Of a stretch of 64,000 nucleotides of DNA, positions 44,628 through 51,745 are shown piece after piece. Where the stretch lies: the NCBI GenBank assembly GCA_001898335.1, contig MKTS01000012.1, forward strand, positions 172,652 through 236,651. The letters are read 5' to 3'. Under the pieces are notes generated by a model. The model had not been told where the DNA came from. It worked only from the letters and a program-made list of their open reading frames with translations, and searched no databases. Each line of letters opens with the position of its first letter. Position 1 is the first letter of the stretch. The position numbers were made by a program, and so were the translations under genes. The DNA is from Mucilaginibacter sp. 44-25 (GTDB lineage Bacteria; Bacteroidota; Bacteroidia; Sphingobacteriales; Sphingobacteriaceae).

Positions 44628-44948
44628 ATGAAGTTTGCCTGTTATCTTTTACTTATCATGATCACGTGGCTGGTAATGGTTCCCTGCATGGATTCCCGCG
44701 CAGCGAAAACTGACCAGCCGACCGTTCGTCAGGTCCCGTTAAAGAATTTCAGTCTATGTTCGGCAACAGTTGATGATTGCTCCCCATTCTGTTCTTGTAC
44801 CTGTTGCAGCACTCCGTCACTTTATAAAGATAGTGCGGACCACTCAGCCATCCCAACATTTTACGCTGGTCATTATTTTTCTGTTGATCAGGACGATCTA
44901 CCCGTAGCGACTGTGCCGGTCTGGTTGCCTCCCAAAATATTAGCTTAG
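44628..44948 (+). CDS. Secreted Cys-rich small protein, DUF6660-like
   Basis: The 106-residue protein has a signal-peptide-like N-terminus with Pro-Cys at 19-20 (VPCMDS), an extra Cys at 44, the cluster CSPFCSCTCC at 51-60 and a C-terminal VWLPPK. It is the only plus-strand member of the family here. No microprotein gene follows; the next gene, 157 bp away, is the SulP-carbonic anhydrase fusion. So the family is not restricted to cation-pump operons. Otherwise as for the paralogues. Confidence 0.77.
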   Translation: MKFACYLLLIMITWLVMVPCMDSRAAKTDQPTVRQVPLKNFSLCSATVDDCSPFCSCTCCSTPSLYKDSADHSAIPTFYAGHYFSVDQDDLPVATVPVWLPPKILA

Positions 44949-45105
44949 CTTTTCTCCCGAGTCCTTGCAGGCTCTCTGTAGCTCTGTAGTATCGGCGGAA
45001 ATCTCATGTATCAACAAATTTATCTTTCCACCCCATATTTCGGTGAGAGTCAACCTGTGAATTATCGCCGGACAGCCGTGCGTTTAATTCTTATATAGCA
45101 AATTA

Positions 45106-47283
45106 ATGACTATTCTATCAAAAATCAAACACGACTTACCCGCAGGGTTAGTCGTATTTCTTGTCGCCCTGCCGTTATGCCTCGGCATTGCAATGGCATC
45201 CGGAGCGCCACTTCTTTCCGGAATTATTTCTGGTATCATTGGTGGTATCGTGGTCGGCTCAATAAGTGGTTCGCAAACCAGTATCAGCGGGCCGGCCGCC
45301 GGCTTGGCGGCTGTCGTTCTGGCTTCCATCAGCAAACTGGGCGGCTTTGAAGTTTTCTCATCAGCTTTGCTGATCGCCGGTGCGTTGCAGTTTTTAAGCG
45401 GGATATTCAAAGCCGGCTTTATCGCAAACTATATCCCTTCCAATGTAATTAAGGGTTTATTGGCCGCTATCGGCATCCTTCTTATTCTTAAGCAGATACC
45501 CCTTGCTTTTGGTTATAATAGTGGCCATCAGGATGACTTTGCCTTCGTTCAGGCTAATGGAGAGAACACGATCACCCATTTATACCATGCCTTATTTCAT
45601 ATTACCCCGGGAGCCGTTATTATCAGTTTCCTTTCGGTGCTGATTCTGGTTTTTTGGGACATCATGCCATTTAAAAAAATCAAATTTTTTCCGGCATCGC
45701 TAGTTGTTGTGCTGCTTGGGATCGGTATAAATCAACTATTCCGTTTTTTCGAACCTATACTTTATCTTGGTCAAAAGCATCTGGTAGCGCTTCCTGCTGT
45801 TAAGCCTGGTGATCTGTTCTCTTTCTTACATTTACCAGATCTTGCCTCACTGACCAATTACAATGTTTGGTTAACTGCGGTCACCATCGCTATCGTGGCC
45901 TCGCTGGAGACGCTGTTAAATTTGGAAGCAGTAGATAATATTGATCCGCATAAACGGCAGTCTCCGCCTAATAAGGAACTGGTCGCACAGGGCGTTGGCA
46001 ATATTTTAGCAGGGTTGACCGGCGGTCTGCCCGTTACATCGGTGATCGTCCGCAGTTCAGTCAATATTAACGCAGGCGCAAAAAGCAAGGCTTCCAGCGT
46101 TATCCATGGTATTTTCCTTCTGCTGGCGATCTTGTTTTTAAGTCCTTTTATCAATCTGATACCGTTTCCCTCTTTAGCGGCCATATTAATGGTGACCGGT
46201 TACAAGCTGGCGAAGATTTCCATCTTTAAAGAGATGTATGCGAAAGGTTGGAAACAGTTCATTCCGTTCGTTGTAACAATCACTGCCATCATTTTTACTG
46301 ATCTGCTGATCGGCATCCTGATCGGTTTGGCTGTCAGTTTATTCTATCTTTTAAAAAGCAATTACAGCAATCCGTTCCTGCTTGAAAGAAACCAGCTCCA
46401 GCAAGGTGAAACGATCCGGCTTGAATTACCCAGTCAGGTCTCCTTTCTAAACAAGGCGGGTATAAAAGATACGCTCTTAACGGTTCCAGCCGGTTCTAAT
46501 GTTATTATTGATGGTAGTAAGGCTGACTTTATTGATAACGATGTGTTGGAATTATTCGATGATTACAAGAACGTGGTCGCACCGGAAAAGCAAATCATGC
46601 TGAACATGATCGGCATCAGGTCAGCTTATCAACTGTCAGACCATGTGCAGTTTGTTAATGTGTTAGACCGTCAGGCGCAACAGCAACTTAATCCGGAACA
46701 GGTAGTAAATTTATTGAAAAGCGGAAATGAGCGGTTTAGACAAGGAAAATGGAATGCGAAGTATTTCCGGCATCAGGTCAATGCGACCTCATCAGGCCAA
46801 TTTCCTATGGCTGTGATCATCAGCTGCATCGATTCGAGGACATCGCCGGAGATCATCTTTGATGCCAGCCTCGGGGATATTTTGTCTATCCGTATAGCAG
46901 GCAATATTGTCAGCAATGAGATCATCGGCAGTTTAGAACTTGCTATCAGGGAAATGGGGGTAAAACTGGTCGTCGTCATGGGGCATTCCAAGTGCGGAGC
47001 TGTGGGCGCCGCGATAAATGCTATGGATAATGAGAATATTGGCTTTGTTACCAGGAAAATCAATCCGGCCATCGTTACGGCCAAAAACATTAGCCCTGTT
47101 TTTGATGGCGGCGAATTCTCTGAGCGGGTAGAGCACATTAACATTAGCAATTCTATCGAGGAGATCTTAAACTGCAGCCCGCTGATCCGGCAGCAAAACC
47201 ATGAAGGTAAAGTTGGCCTTTTAGCTGCTTACTATGATACCGCAACCGGAATTATAGCATTCAAAAGCCTCATATGGTGTTGA
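45106..47283 (+). CDS. SulP anion transporter fused to a beta-carbonic anhydrase
   Basis: The 725-residue protein has three parts. Residues ~1-420 are a SulP membrane domain (LPAGLVVFLVALPLCLGIAM, ISGSQTSISGPAAG, GGLPVTSVIVRSSVN). Residues ~430-520 are a STAS-like domain (VIIDGSKADFIDNDVLEL). Residues ~527-720 are a beta-type carbonic anhydrase with CIDSRTSPE (Cys near 573, Asp, Arg) and GHSKCGAV (His and Cys near 627-630), so all zinc ligands are present. The fusion suggests uptake of bicarbonate coupled to its interconversion with CO2, as proposed for similar fusions in other bacteria; sulfate is the alternative substrate. It follows a DUF6660-like gene. Confidence 0.95.
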   Translation: MTILSKIKHDLPAGLVVFLVALPLCLGIAMASGAPLLSGIISGIIGGIVVGSISGSQTSISGPAAGLAAVVLASISKLGGFEVFSSALLIAGALQFLSGIFKAGFIANYIPSNVIKGLLAAIGILLILKQIPLAFGYNSGHQDDFAFVQANGENTITHLYHALFHITPGAVIISFLSVLILVFWDIMPFKKIKFFPASLVVVLLGIGINQLFRFFEPILYLGQKHLVALPAVKPGDLFSFLHLPDLASLTNYNVWLTAVTIAIVASLETLLNLEAVDNIDPHKRQSPPNKELVAQGVGNILAGLTGGLPVTSVIVRSSVNINAGAKSKASSVIHGIFLLLAILFLSPFINLIPFPSLAAILMVTGYKLAKISIFKEMYAKGWKQFIPFVVTITAIIFTDLLIGILIGLAVSLFYLLKSNYSNPFLLERNQLQQGETIRLELPSQVSFLNKAGIKDTLLTVPAGSNVIIDGSKADFIDNDVLELFDDYKNVVAPEKQIMLNMIGIRSAYQLSDHVQFVNVLDRQAQQQLNPEQVVNLLKSGNERFRQGKWNAKYFRHQVNATSSGQFPMAVIISCIDSRTSPEIIFDASLGDILSIRIAGNIVSNEIIGSLELAIREMGVKLVVVMGHSKCGAVGAAINAMDNENIGFVTRKINPAIVTAKNISPVFDGGEFSERVEHINISNSIEEILNCSPLIRQQNHEGKVGLLAAYYDTATGIIAFKSLIWC

Positions 47284-47331
47284 CCCCTGTCTATTTCAAC
47301 TAAGTGAATTACGAATTTAGTCCTTTAAACT

Positions 47332-48510
47332 ATGAAAATATCCTTAATTTTAATAATAAGCCTGCTTTACCTGAGGTCAAGCCGGGCTCAATCGCAAACC
47401 TTAAATCTGGGAGGTGCAGCACCTAAAGGCTATTATGCCGAAATGCCCTATGAATTTATCGGCGGAAAAATCATTATAAAGGCAGAACTTGGCGGGAAGT
47501 TGCGCAGGTTTTTACTGGATACAGGTGCCCCTGTTGCTATCAGTAAGGAATTGTCTGCCGAATTAAAAGCTGACCTCATCTATAATAATATGATCAGGGA
47601 CGTTAATGGCGTGGCTGATTCCGCAGCCGTGGTCAGATTGGGCCATATCCGATTGGGTAATATCGATTTTGTTGATATCCCGGCGGTAGTGGTTGAATCG
47701 GATTTTTATAAGTGTTTTGATATTGAGGGGGTCATCGGCAGTAATCTGTTCAGAAATTCAATCATTACCATCGCCGGCGATAGAAGGCAGATCATTATTA
47801 CCGACCAGCCGGACAAATTGAAATTAAATCCTAAAAGCAGTGTGCCAATGATCACTACCGGAAAGAACAACCAGCAGAGCAATCCTTTCATTAAGGTCAC
47901 ATTGAAATATGGCGTCGGCATGTTATTAGGTTTCGACACAGGCGATAGTGATTTCCTGCGTTTTACCGATGACTATATGATGCAATTACAGAATAAAGGG
48001 GTTTATGACATTGTATCTAAAGGATATGGTGCGAACAGTGTCGGTCTCTTCGGCTTGCAGGCGGTTGCCGATAAATACCTGCTGAAATTAAGTGCTATAA
48101 CTATCGGCACGGCACGATTCAATAATGTGATCACGGAAACCAATAAAGGCGGCTTACCGGCGATGGGAACAAAGCTCTTAGAATATGGAAATGTCACGCT
48201 TGACTTTATTAAAGGTAAATTTTATTTTGATGCTCATAAGCCCGTCCACGACCTAAACCGAAAAATCTGGCCGTTTCAGCCAGTGGTTTCTGACGGTAAA
48301 CTGGTGGTCGGTCTGATCTGGGACAAAAGCGGGAATTCGGTAAAACCGGGTGAACAAATTACAGAAATCGACGGCCAAGCCTATCCGAGCGTAAGCCTCT
48401 GCGAAATGATCACGAGCAAGCAACCTCTGTTAGCAGGAAAAGAGTCGGCAGTTATCCAGTTAAAGGACCAACAAGGCAAAAGCCGAAAACTATTGATCAC
48501 AAAAAATTAA
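47332..48510 (+). CDS. Secreted pepsin/retropepsin-like aspartyl protease with PDZ domain
   Basis: The 392-residue protein has a signal peptide (about 1-19). Two catalytic-type motifs, LLDTGAPVAIS (Asp near 63) and GFDTGDSDFLRF (Asp near 202), suggest a two-lobed enzyme within one chain. The segment IEGVIGSNLFRNSIITI is the typical second strand motif. A C-terminal PDZ-like part (about 325-390) reads VGLIWDKSGNSVKPGEQITE and IDGQAYPS. It lies 48 bp after the SulP-CA gene on the same strand. Likely periplasmic; substrate unknown. Confidence 0.85.
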   Translation: MKISLILIISLLYLRSSRAQSQTLNLGGAAPKGYYAEMPYEFIGGKIIIKAELGGKLRRFLLDTGAPVAISKELSAELKADLIYNNMIRDVNGVADSAAVVRLGHIRLGNIDFVDIPAVVVESDFYKCFDIEGVIGSNLFRNSIITIAGDRRQIIITDQPDKLKLNPKSSVPMITTGKNNQQSNPFIKVTLKYGVGMLLGFDTGDSDFLRFTDDYMMQLQNKGVYDIVSKGYGANSVGLFGLQAVADKYLLKLSAITIGTARFNNVITETNKGGLPAMGTKLLEYGNVTLDFIKGKFYFDAHKPVHDLNRKIWPFQPVVSDGKLVVGLIWDKSGNSVKPGEQITEIDGQAYPSVSLCEMITSKQPLLAGKESAVIQLKDQQGKSRKLLITKN

Positions 48511-48554
48511 AAGGGTGCATAAACTAAAATAATTAATAATTAAATCAACATAAA

Positions 48555-48785
48555 ATGGAATTAATAACTGGTTTAGTGATAATTTCTTTGATATTCATCG
48601 CTGAAATTATCAGTTTTTTGGAAATCGTTCTTTCTATGGGTTCAACTAAAGGGCTGACGGGAAAGGGTCTCTGGGACATGCTATCTCAGATAAGGAAATA
48701 CGCATACTCACCTCTTTTTAAAGTATCCTGTCTTTTAGTTAAATGTGCCGACCATTACGCTCAGCATCGAATCCTGTCCCAATGA
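48555..48785 (+). CDS. Small membrane protein, unknown
   Basis: The 76-residue protein has one long N-terminal hydrophobic helix (about 3-28) and a basic soluble tail with two cysteines (VSCLLVKC). It is preceded by a short A-rich leader and lies between the aspartyl protease and a 51-residue membrane protein. I do not recognise it; the composition is plausible for a real microprotein but the evidence is only context and the clean start. Confidence 0.45.
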   Translation: MELITGLVIISLIFIAEIISFLEIVLSMGSTKGLTGKGLWDMLSQIRKYAYSPLFKVSCLLVKCADHYAQHRILSQ

Positions 48786-48811
48786 CTAAGAAATAAACGA
48801 TCAATAGCTTT

Positions 48812-48967
48812 ATGAAAGATCAAAACGAACCAAAAAAGCGGGAAGGAAAAAGAGCCTGGTTTAAAAATATAAGATTTCCATCCTTCTGGGAGGGGATCAT
48901 TTACATTATCTTATCTATTCTGATTGGCATCGCTTTATTGGGTAAAATACTCCTGCCTTATCTGTAG
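48812..48967 (+). CDS. 51-residue single-pass membrane protein
   Basis: The frame starts MKDQNEPKKREGKRAW and has FKNIRFPSFWEGIIY leading into one hydrophobic helix (about 27-47), ending KILLPYL. A basic N-terminus plus a single helix and an aromatic border is typical for real small membrane proteins. The start is 27 bp after the previous stop. It does not share the W-M-R-x-x-RI motif of the microprotein family found at the transporters. Confidence 0.55.
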   Translation: MKDQNEPKKREGKRAWFKNIRFPSFWEGIIYIILSILIGIALLGKILLPYL

Positions 48968-49016
48968 TGTTACCCAACAAAACAACCGGTCTGAATAACA
49001 TCTAAAATAATTATTA

Positions 49017-49778
49017 ATGAAAAAACTGATCATATTTGACCTTGATGGCACTTTAGCTGAAAGCAAGGCGCCGCTTGATACTGAAATGGCTGAATTGTTA
49101 ACCCGCTTACTTACTACGGCTAAGGTCGCAGTGATCTCAGGCGGAGACTGGCCGCAATTTGAAAAACAGGTACTTGCGAAACTTCCTCAGAACAGCCTGC
49201 TGAAAAGATTGTCGATCCTTCCGACCTGCGGAACAAAATATTACCATTACACCACGCGCTGGGAACCGCTCTACGCTGAAAATTTCTCCAAGATCGAGAA
49301 GGAACTAATCACAAATAGCCTAAACGAGGCGATTGCACGATCAGGCATAACGTTCGGCAAACTTTGGGGAGAACAGATGGAGGATCGCGGTAGCCAAATT
49401 ACATTCTCTGGGTTAGGGCAGCAGGCACCACTGAACGAAAAAAGCAGATGGGACCCTGACTTTTCAAAACGCGCTAAAATCAAAGCGATATTGGATGCGA
49501 AGTTAACCGGCTTCGCCATACACATGGGTGGAACAACGTCTATTGACATTACTAAGCCCGGAATAGATAAAGCCTATGGAATTTATAAGTTAAGGGATAT
49601 ACAGAAGATAAGTATATTGGAAATGATTTTTTTAGGTGACGCGTTGATCCCGGGAGGTAATGACCAGCCTGTCCGCAAAACAGGGGCGGATTGCATTAAA
49701 GTGCGGGACCCGGAAGAGACCAAGCGTGTGATAGAGGGAATAATCGCTTGTTTAGCCGGTGTTAATTCGAATAACTAA
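49017..49778 (+). CDS. HAD-superfamily hydrolase (phosphomannomutase/sucrose-phosphatase-like, type IIB)
   Basis: The 253-residue protein has HAD motif I FDLDGTLAES (near 8-17), motif II VISGGDW, a cap domain with the segment THFGKLWGEQMEDRG-like (TFGKLWGEQMEDRG), motif III Lys in AYGIYKL and motif IV FLGDALIPGGND. This set fits the IIB group that dephosphorylates sugar phosphates or acts as phosphomannomutase. It follows the 51-residue membrane gene by 49 bp. Physiological role not evident. Confidence 0.85.
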   Translation: MKKLIIFDLDGTLAESKAPLDTEMAELLTRLLTTAKVAVISGGDWPQFEKQVLAKLPQNSLLKRLSILPTCGTKYYHYTTRWEPLYAENFSKIEKELITNSLNEAIARSGITFGKLWGEQMEDRGSQITFSGLGQQAPLNEKSRWDPDFSKRAKIKAILDAKLTGFAIHMGGTTSIDITKPGIDKAYGIYKLRDIQKISILEMIFLGDALIPGGNDQPVRKTGADCIKVRDPEETKRVIEGIIACLAGVNSNN

Positions 49779-50113
49779 GAACCGCATACTTTATTTGTCT
49801 CTTGTTTTTGCTTCGTACTGTCTCAGGAAAAGTGCAGCATGGTTGTCATCACATTAGATGCTTATAAATTACGGAAACGCTTAATATGAGACAAGGACCT
49901 GCAACCGGTTTGATCTGATCTATACCTAATTTCAATTCAAACATGTCAGAGAATAGTTTATTTTTAGTTTCTACCAGGCGACTGCTAAGGTAAATGATAA
50001 CCAACAGGCGTTCAAAGTCCCTTACAATATAGACCGCAAAAAATCAGTAAATTGAAAGACGATGGGTAGTGGTGTAGTTTAAGGGGTGTAATTGGGTTAT
50101 CGGCATAATAAAG
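49779..50113. other. Intergenic stretch, nothing recognised
   Basis: All six frames are interrupted and no known motif or repeat is seen. It ends in a bidirectional terminator (50114-50147). Confidence 0.5.
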
Positions 50114-50147
50114 TCAAAAGGCCCGATATTCTGTTCGGGCCTTTTGA
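50114..50147. terminator. Bidirectional terminator
   Basis: TCAAAAGGCCCGA (50114-50126) pairs perfectly with TCGGGCCTTTTGA (50135-50147) around an 8-nt loop. The A/T flanks give U-tracts in both directions. It lies 6 bp past the stop of the His-rich gene (minus strand) and downstream of the HAD gene (plus strand). Confidence 0.88.
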
Positions 50148-50152
50148 TAAGA

Positions 50153-50347
50153 TCAGGGCTTTTTAATATGGTGCTCCGATTCCTCGTGATGTTCTTCTTC
50201 CTGATGATGTTCCGGCTCATCGTGGTGTTCCGGTTCGTTTTCGTGTCCCGGCCCCTCATGGTGTTCGGGATGTACATGGTGCTCCTTGTGCTCGTGATGT
50301 TCCGGGTGCTGATCTTTTTCTGGCTGTTCTTGATTTCCTGGTGTCAT
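50153..50347 (-). CDS. Histidine-rich small acidic protein, putative metal buffer
   Basis: The ATG at 50345-50347 gives 64 residues; a longer frame adds an unrelated hydrophobic lead. The protein has 18 histidines, mostly in E-H-H pairs spaced by 3-5 acidic or proline residues (e.g. HPEHHEHKEHHVHPEHHEG). There is no signal peptide or membrane helix, so it is probably cytoplasmic. Such low-complexity His/Glu chains bind several Zn2+ or Ni2+ ions; a buffering or storage role is inference. It is a single gene ended by a strong terminator, with a CzcA fragment upstream. Confidence 0.75.
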   Translation of the reverse strand: MTPGNQEQPEKDQHPEHHEHKEHHVHPEHHEGPGHENEPEHHDEPEHHQEEEHHEESEHHIKKP

Positions 50348-50497
50348 AATTAAATTTTTAGATTGGTAATTATTAAATAACAGGAATACCCAACAATAAG
50401 TTTCACCGGTGTACAACAAAAGTTAGAAGTTAACCGCTAATTCATTGCCAAAAATTAAATTACTATCTGTAAATTTTGATCAAATTACTTTATAAGT

Positions 50498-50638
50498 ACC
50501 GCCAGTATTGCTTTAGTTTTTTTTTAATGCAGTAAATATTTCGGTGATCGAAAGGTGATTTGCTTTTAGACGGTCAGCGTCTACAGAGATTACATATTGT
50601 GTCGGTTAATTGCCAAAACTGCCGACATCTGCAATGCC
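50498..50638 (-). pseudogene. czcA: Fragment of a CzcA-type RND pump gene
   Basis: On the minus strand the translation reads GIADVGSFGN, stop, PTQYVISVDADRLKANHLS, ITEIFTALKKN, stop, SNTGG. This aligns without gaps to residues around 180-230 of the CzcA fusion at 292-4620 (GVAEVNSFGG, KQYEVAIDPSRLKALNIS, IPEIFTALEKN, QNTGG), with two in-frame stops. Only about 47 codons remain; flanking sequence is not recognisable. It shows that a third CzcA gene once stood next to the regulator/microprotein pair at 50.8-51.6 kb. Confidence 0.85.
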
Positions 50639-50767
50639 GGGCAAATTTTATCAAGGCCCTACCTTTATAAAAGGCGTGGTCAATTTTCATAAACTCTGCT
50701 CATCATATTCATGATCGCACACTATCAAATCGGCAGAAAATAGTTTTATAATAAAATGATATCGCCA

Positions 50768-50953
50768 TCAATGTTTCCTGATGACATGAACATACTGTAT
50801 GACCGCTTCAATAATGATCAGTAGCATACCTATGGCCAGTATGATCATTCCGAAAATTCGGATTATTTTTATCCATAAGGGGCGCCGTTGAATTTTTCGT
50901 GCATAGTGCACCGTGCGATGTGCGGCTGCCCTTTCCCTTTTATTTCGTGCCAT
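50768..50953 (-). CDS. Basic single-pass membrane microprotein (family copy D), coupled to a DtxR-type gene
   Basis: The 61-residue protein starts MARNKRERAAAHRTVHYARK and has the PLWIKIIRIFGM motif, one membrane helix (about 30-52) and the tail YVHVIRKH. Its ATG overlaps the TAA of the metal-dependent regulator gene by 1 nt (TAATG), so translation is coupled. Downstream lies the CzcA fragment, so this copy probably once preceded a pump gene like copies A and B. It is the closest relative of the remnant at 18971-19069. Confidence 0.8.
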   Translation of the reverse strand: MARNKRERAAAHRTVHYARKIQRRPLWIKIIRIFGMIILAIGMLLIIIEAVIQYVHVIRKH

Positions 50954-51621
50954 TAACTTCCGGTAGAGATTATCAATATGCTTTCCAAAAATTTTCTTGA
51001 AACGCTGATACTACTGCTGTTGTTGATTTTAACTATAGCTGATTGATCAAATTCAATAATTTGTTCGACCATCAATTTTGACCCGATTTTTATATCCAGT
51101 TGTTTCAGGTAGTTTAAAAACATAGATGAGCTGTCCTTTACGCCAACTACCTCTAACTCGATCCCTATAGTCGAATCCGACAACAATTTGCCCGATACTT
51201 GGGAAATGTTTCCTTTGATATCCGGTATGGGGTGACCATGCGGATCGAATTGAGGAAATCCCAGGAATTTATCCAAACGATCCGCCAGTTCAGGGTGATG
51301 AACATGCTCTAACTGTTCGGCGATGTCGTGAATCTCTTCCCAGGAAAACTCCAGTTTTTCTGCTAATAAAACTTCCCATAAACGGTGTTTTCGAACAATG
51401 TCTATTGCTGCCTTTTCCCCTGCTCTTGTTAGACTGGCACCTTTCTGTTTGTCATAATCAACCAATTCCTTAGCCGTCAATTTTCTGAGCATACTTATGA
51501 CCGAGGCTGCGGTGTTCTCTAATGACGCGGCCAGTGTTGTGATACTAACCTTCTCCTTGCTATTTCTGCTTAAATGAAAAATAGCCTTCAAATAATTTTC
51601 TTCTGATAATGTCCTTGTCAT
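50953..51621 (-). CDS. DtxR/MntR-type metal-dependent regulator with FeoA-like C-terminal domain
   Basis: The 222-residue protein has a winged helix (about 1-65, KVSITTLAASLENTAASVIS, MLRKLTAKELVDY). The dimerisation/metal domain has HRLWEVLLAEKL and EQLEHVHHPELADRL, the His/Glu pattern of MntR/DtxR metal sites. After a Pro/Gly hinge (DPHGHPIPD) comes an SH3/FeoA-like C-terminal domain (about 150-222). Such regulators repress metal-uptake or efflux genes when Mn2+ or Fe2+ is bound. A palindromic operator at 51663-51688 lies in its own promoter region, so it is probably autoregulated and controls the divergent redox operon as well. Confidence 0.93.
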   Translation of the reverse strand: MTRTLSEENYLKAIFHLSRNSKEKVSITTLAASLENTAASVISMLRKLTAKELVDYDKQKGASLTRAGEKAAIDIVRKHRLWEVLLAEKLEFSWEEIHDIAEQLEHVHHPELADRLDKFLGFPQFDPHGHPIPDIKGNISQVSGKLLSDSTIGIELEVVGVKDSSSMFLNYLKQLDIKIGSKLMVEQIIEFDQSAIVKINNSSSISVSRKFLESILIISTGS

Positions 51622-51637
51622 CCTATGTACTTCAAAA

Positions 51638-51645
51638 CAAAAATA
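51638..51645 (-). promoter_or_regulatory. -7 element of the DtxR-type gene
   Basis: The minus strand reads TATTTTTG (51645-51638), matching TAnnTTTG, 16 nt before the ATG. The region 19-21 nt upstream (about 51665-51668) is T-rich without a perfect TTTG and lies inside the operator palindrome, so bound regulator would cover the -33 position. Confidence 0.6.
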
Positions 51646-51662
51646 CTCTTTAATCCTTAAAA

Positions 51663-51688
51663 TAAAAATTAGCCATGTCTAATTTTTA
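51663..51688. promoter_or_regulatory. Palindromic operator for a DtxR/MntR-type regulator
   Basis: TAAAAATTAG (51663-51672) and CTAATTTTTA (51679-51688) are perfect 10-bp arms separated by 6 nt (CCATGT). The core TTAG-N6-CTAA has the half-site and spacing typical of DtxR-family operators. It lies between the divergent regulator gene and redox operon, inside the regulator's promoter and 3 nt upstream of the -33 element of the other. Confidence 0.82.
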
Positions 51689-51691
51689 TCA

Positions 51692-51722
51692 TTTGTATAA
51701 TTAAATTAATAATATATGTTTG
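51692..51722 (+). promoter_or_regulatory. Promoter of the di-haem/Rieske/porin operon
   Basis: TTTG (51692-51695), 19-nt spacer, TATGTTTG (51715-51722): a full match to the Bacteroidota consensus. The ATG at 51746 follows after 23 nt, leaving a short leader. The operator ends 3 nt upstream of the -33 element, so a bound regulator could block or touch RNA polymerase. Confidence 0.78.
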
Positions 51723-51745
51723 TACTATTGAAAAAAATATGAATA

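Noticed and set aside
50160..50330. CRISPR-like or tandem DNA repeat pattern
   Set aside because: The periodicity comes from His-His/Glu codons in the His-rich protein; no fixed repeat and spacer lengths.
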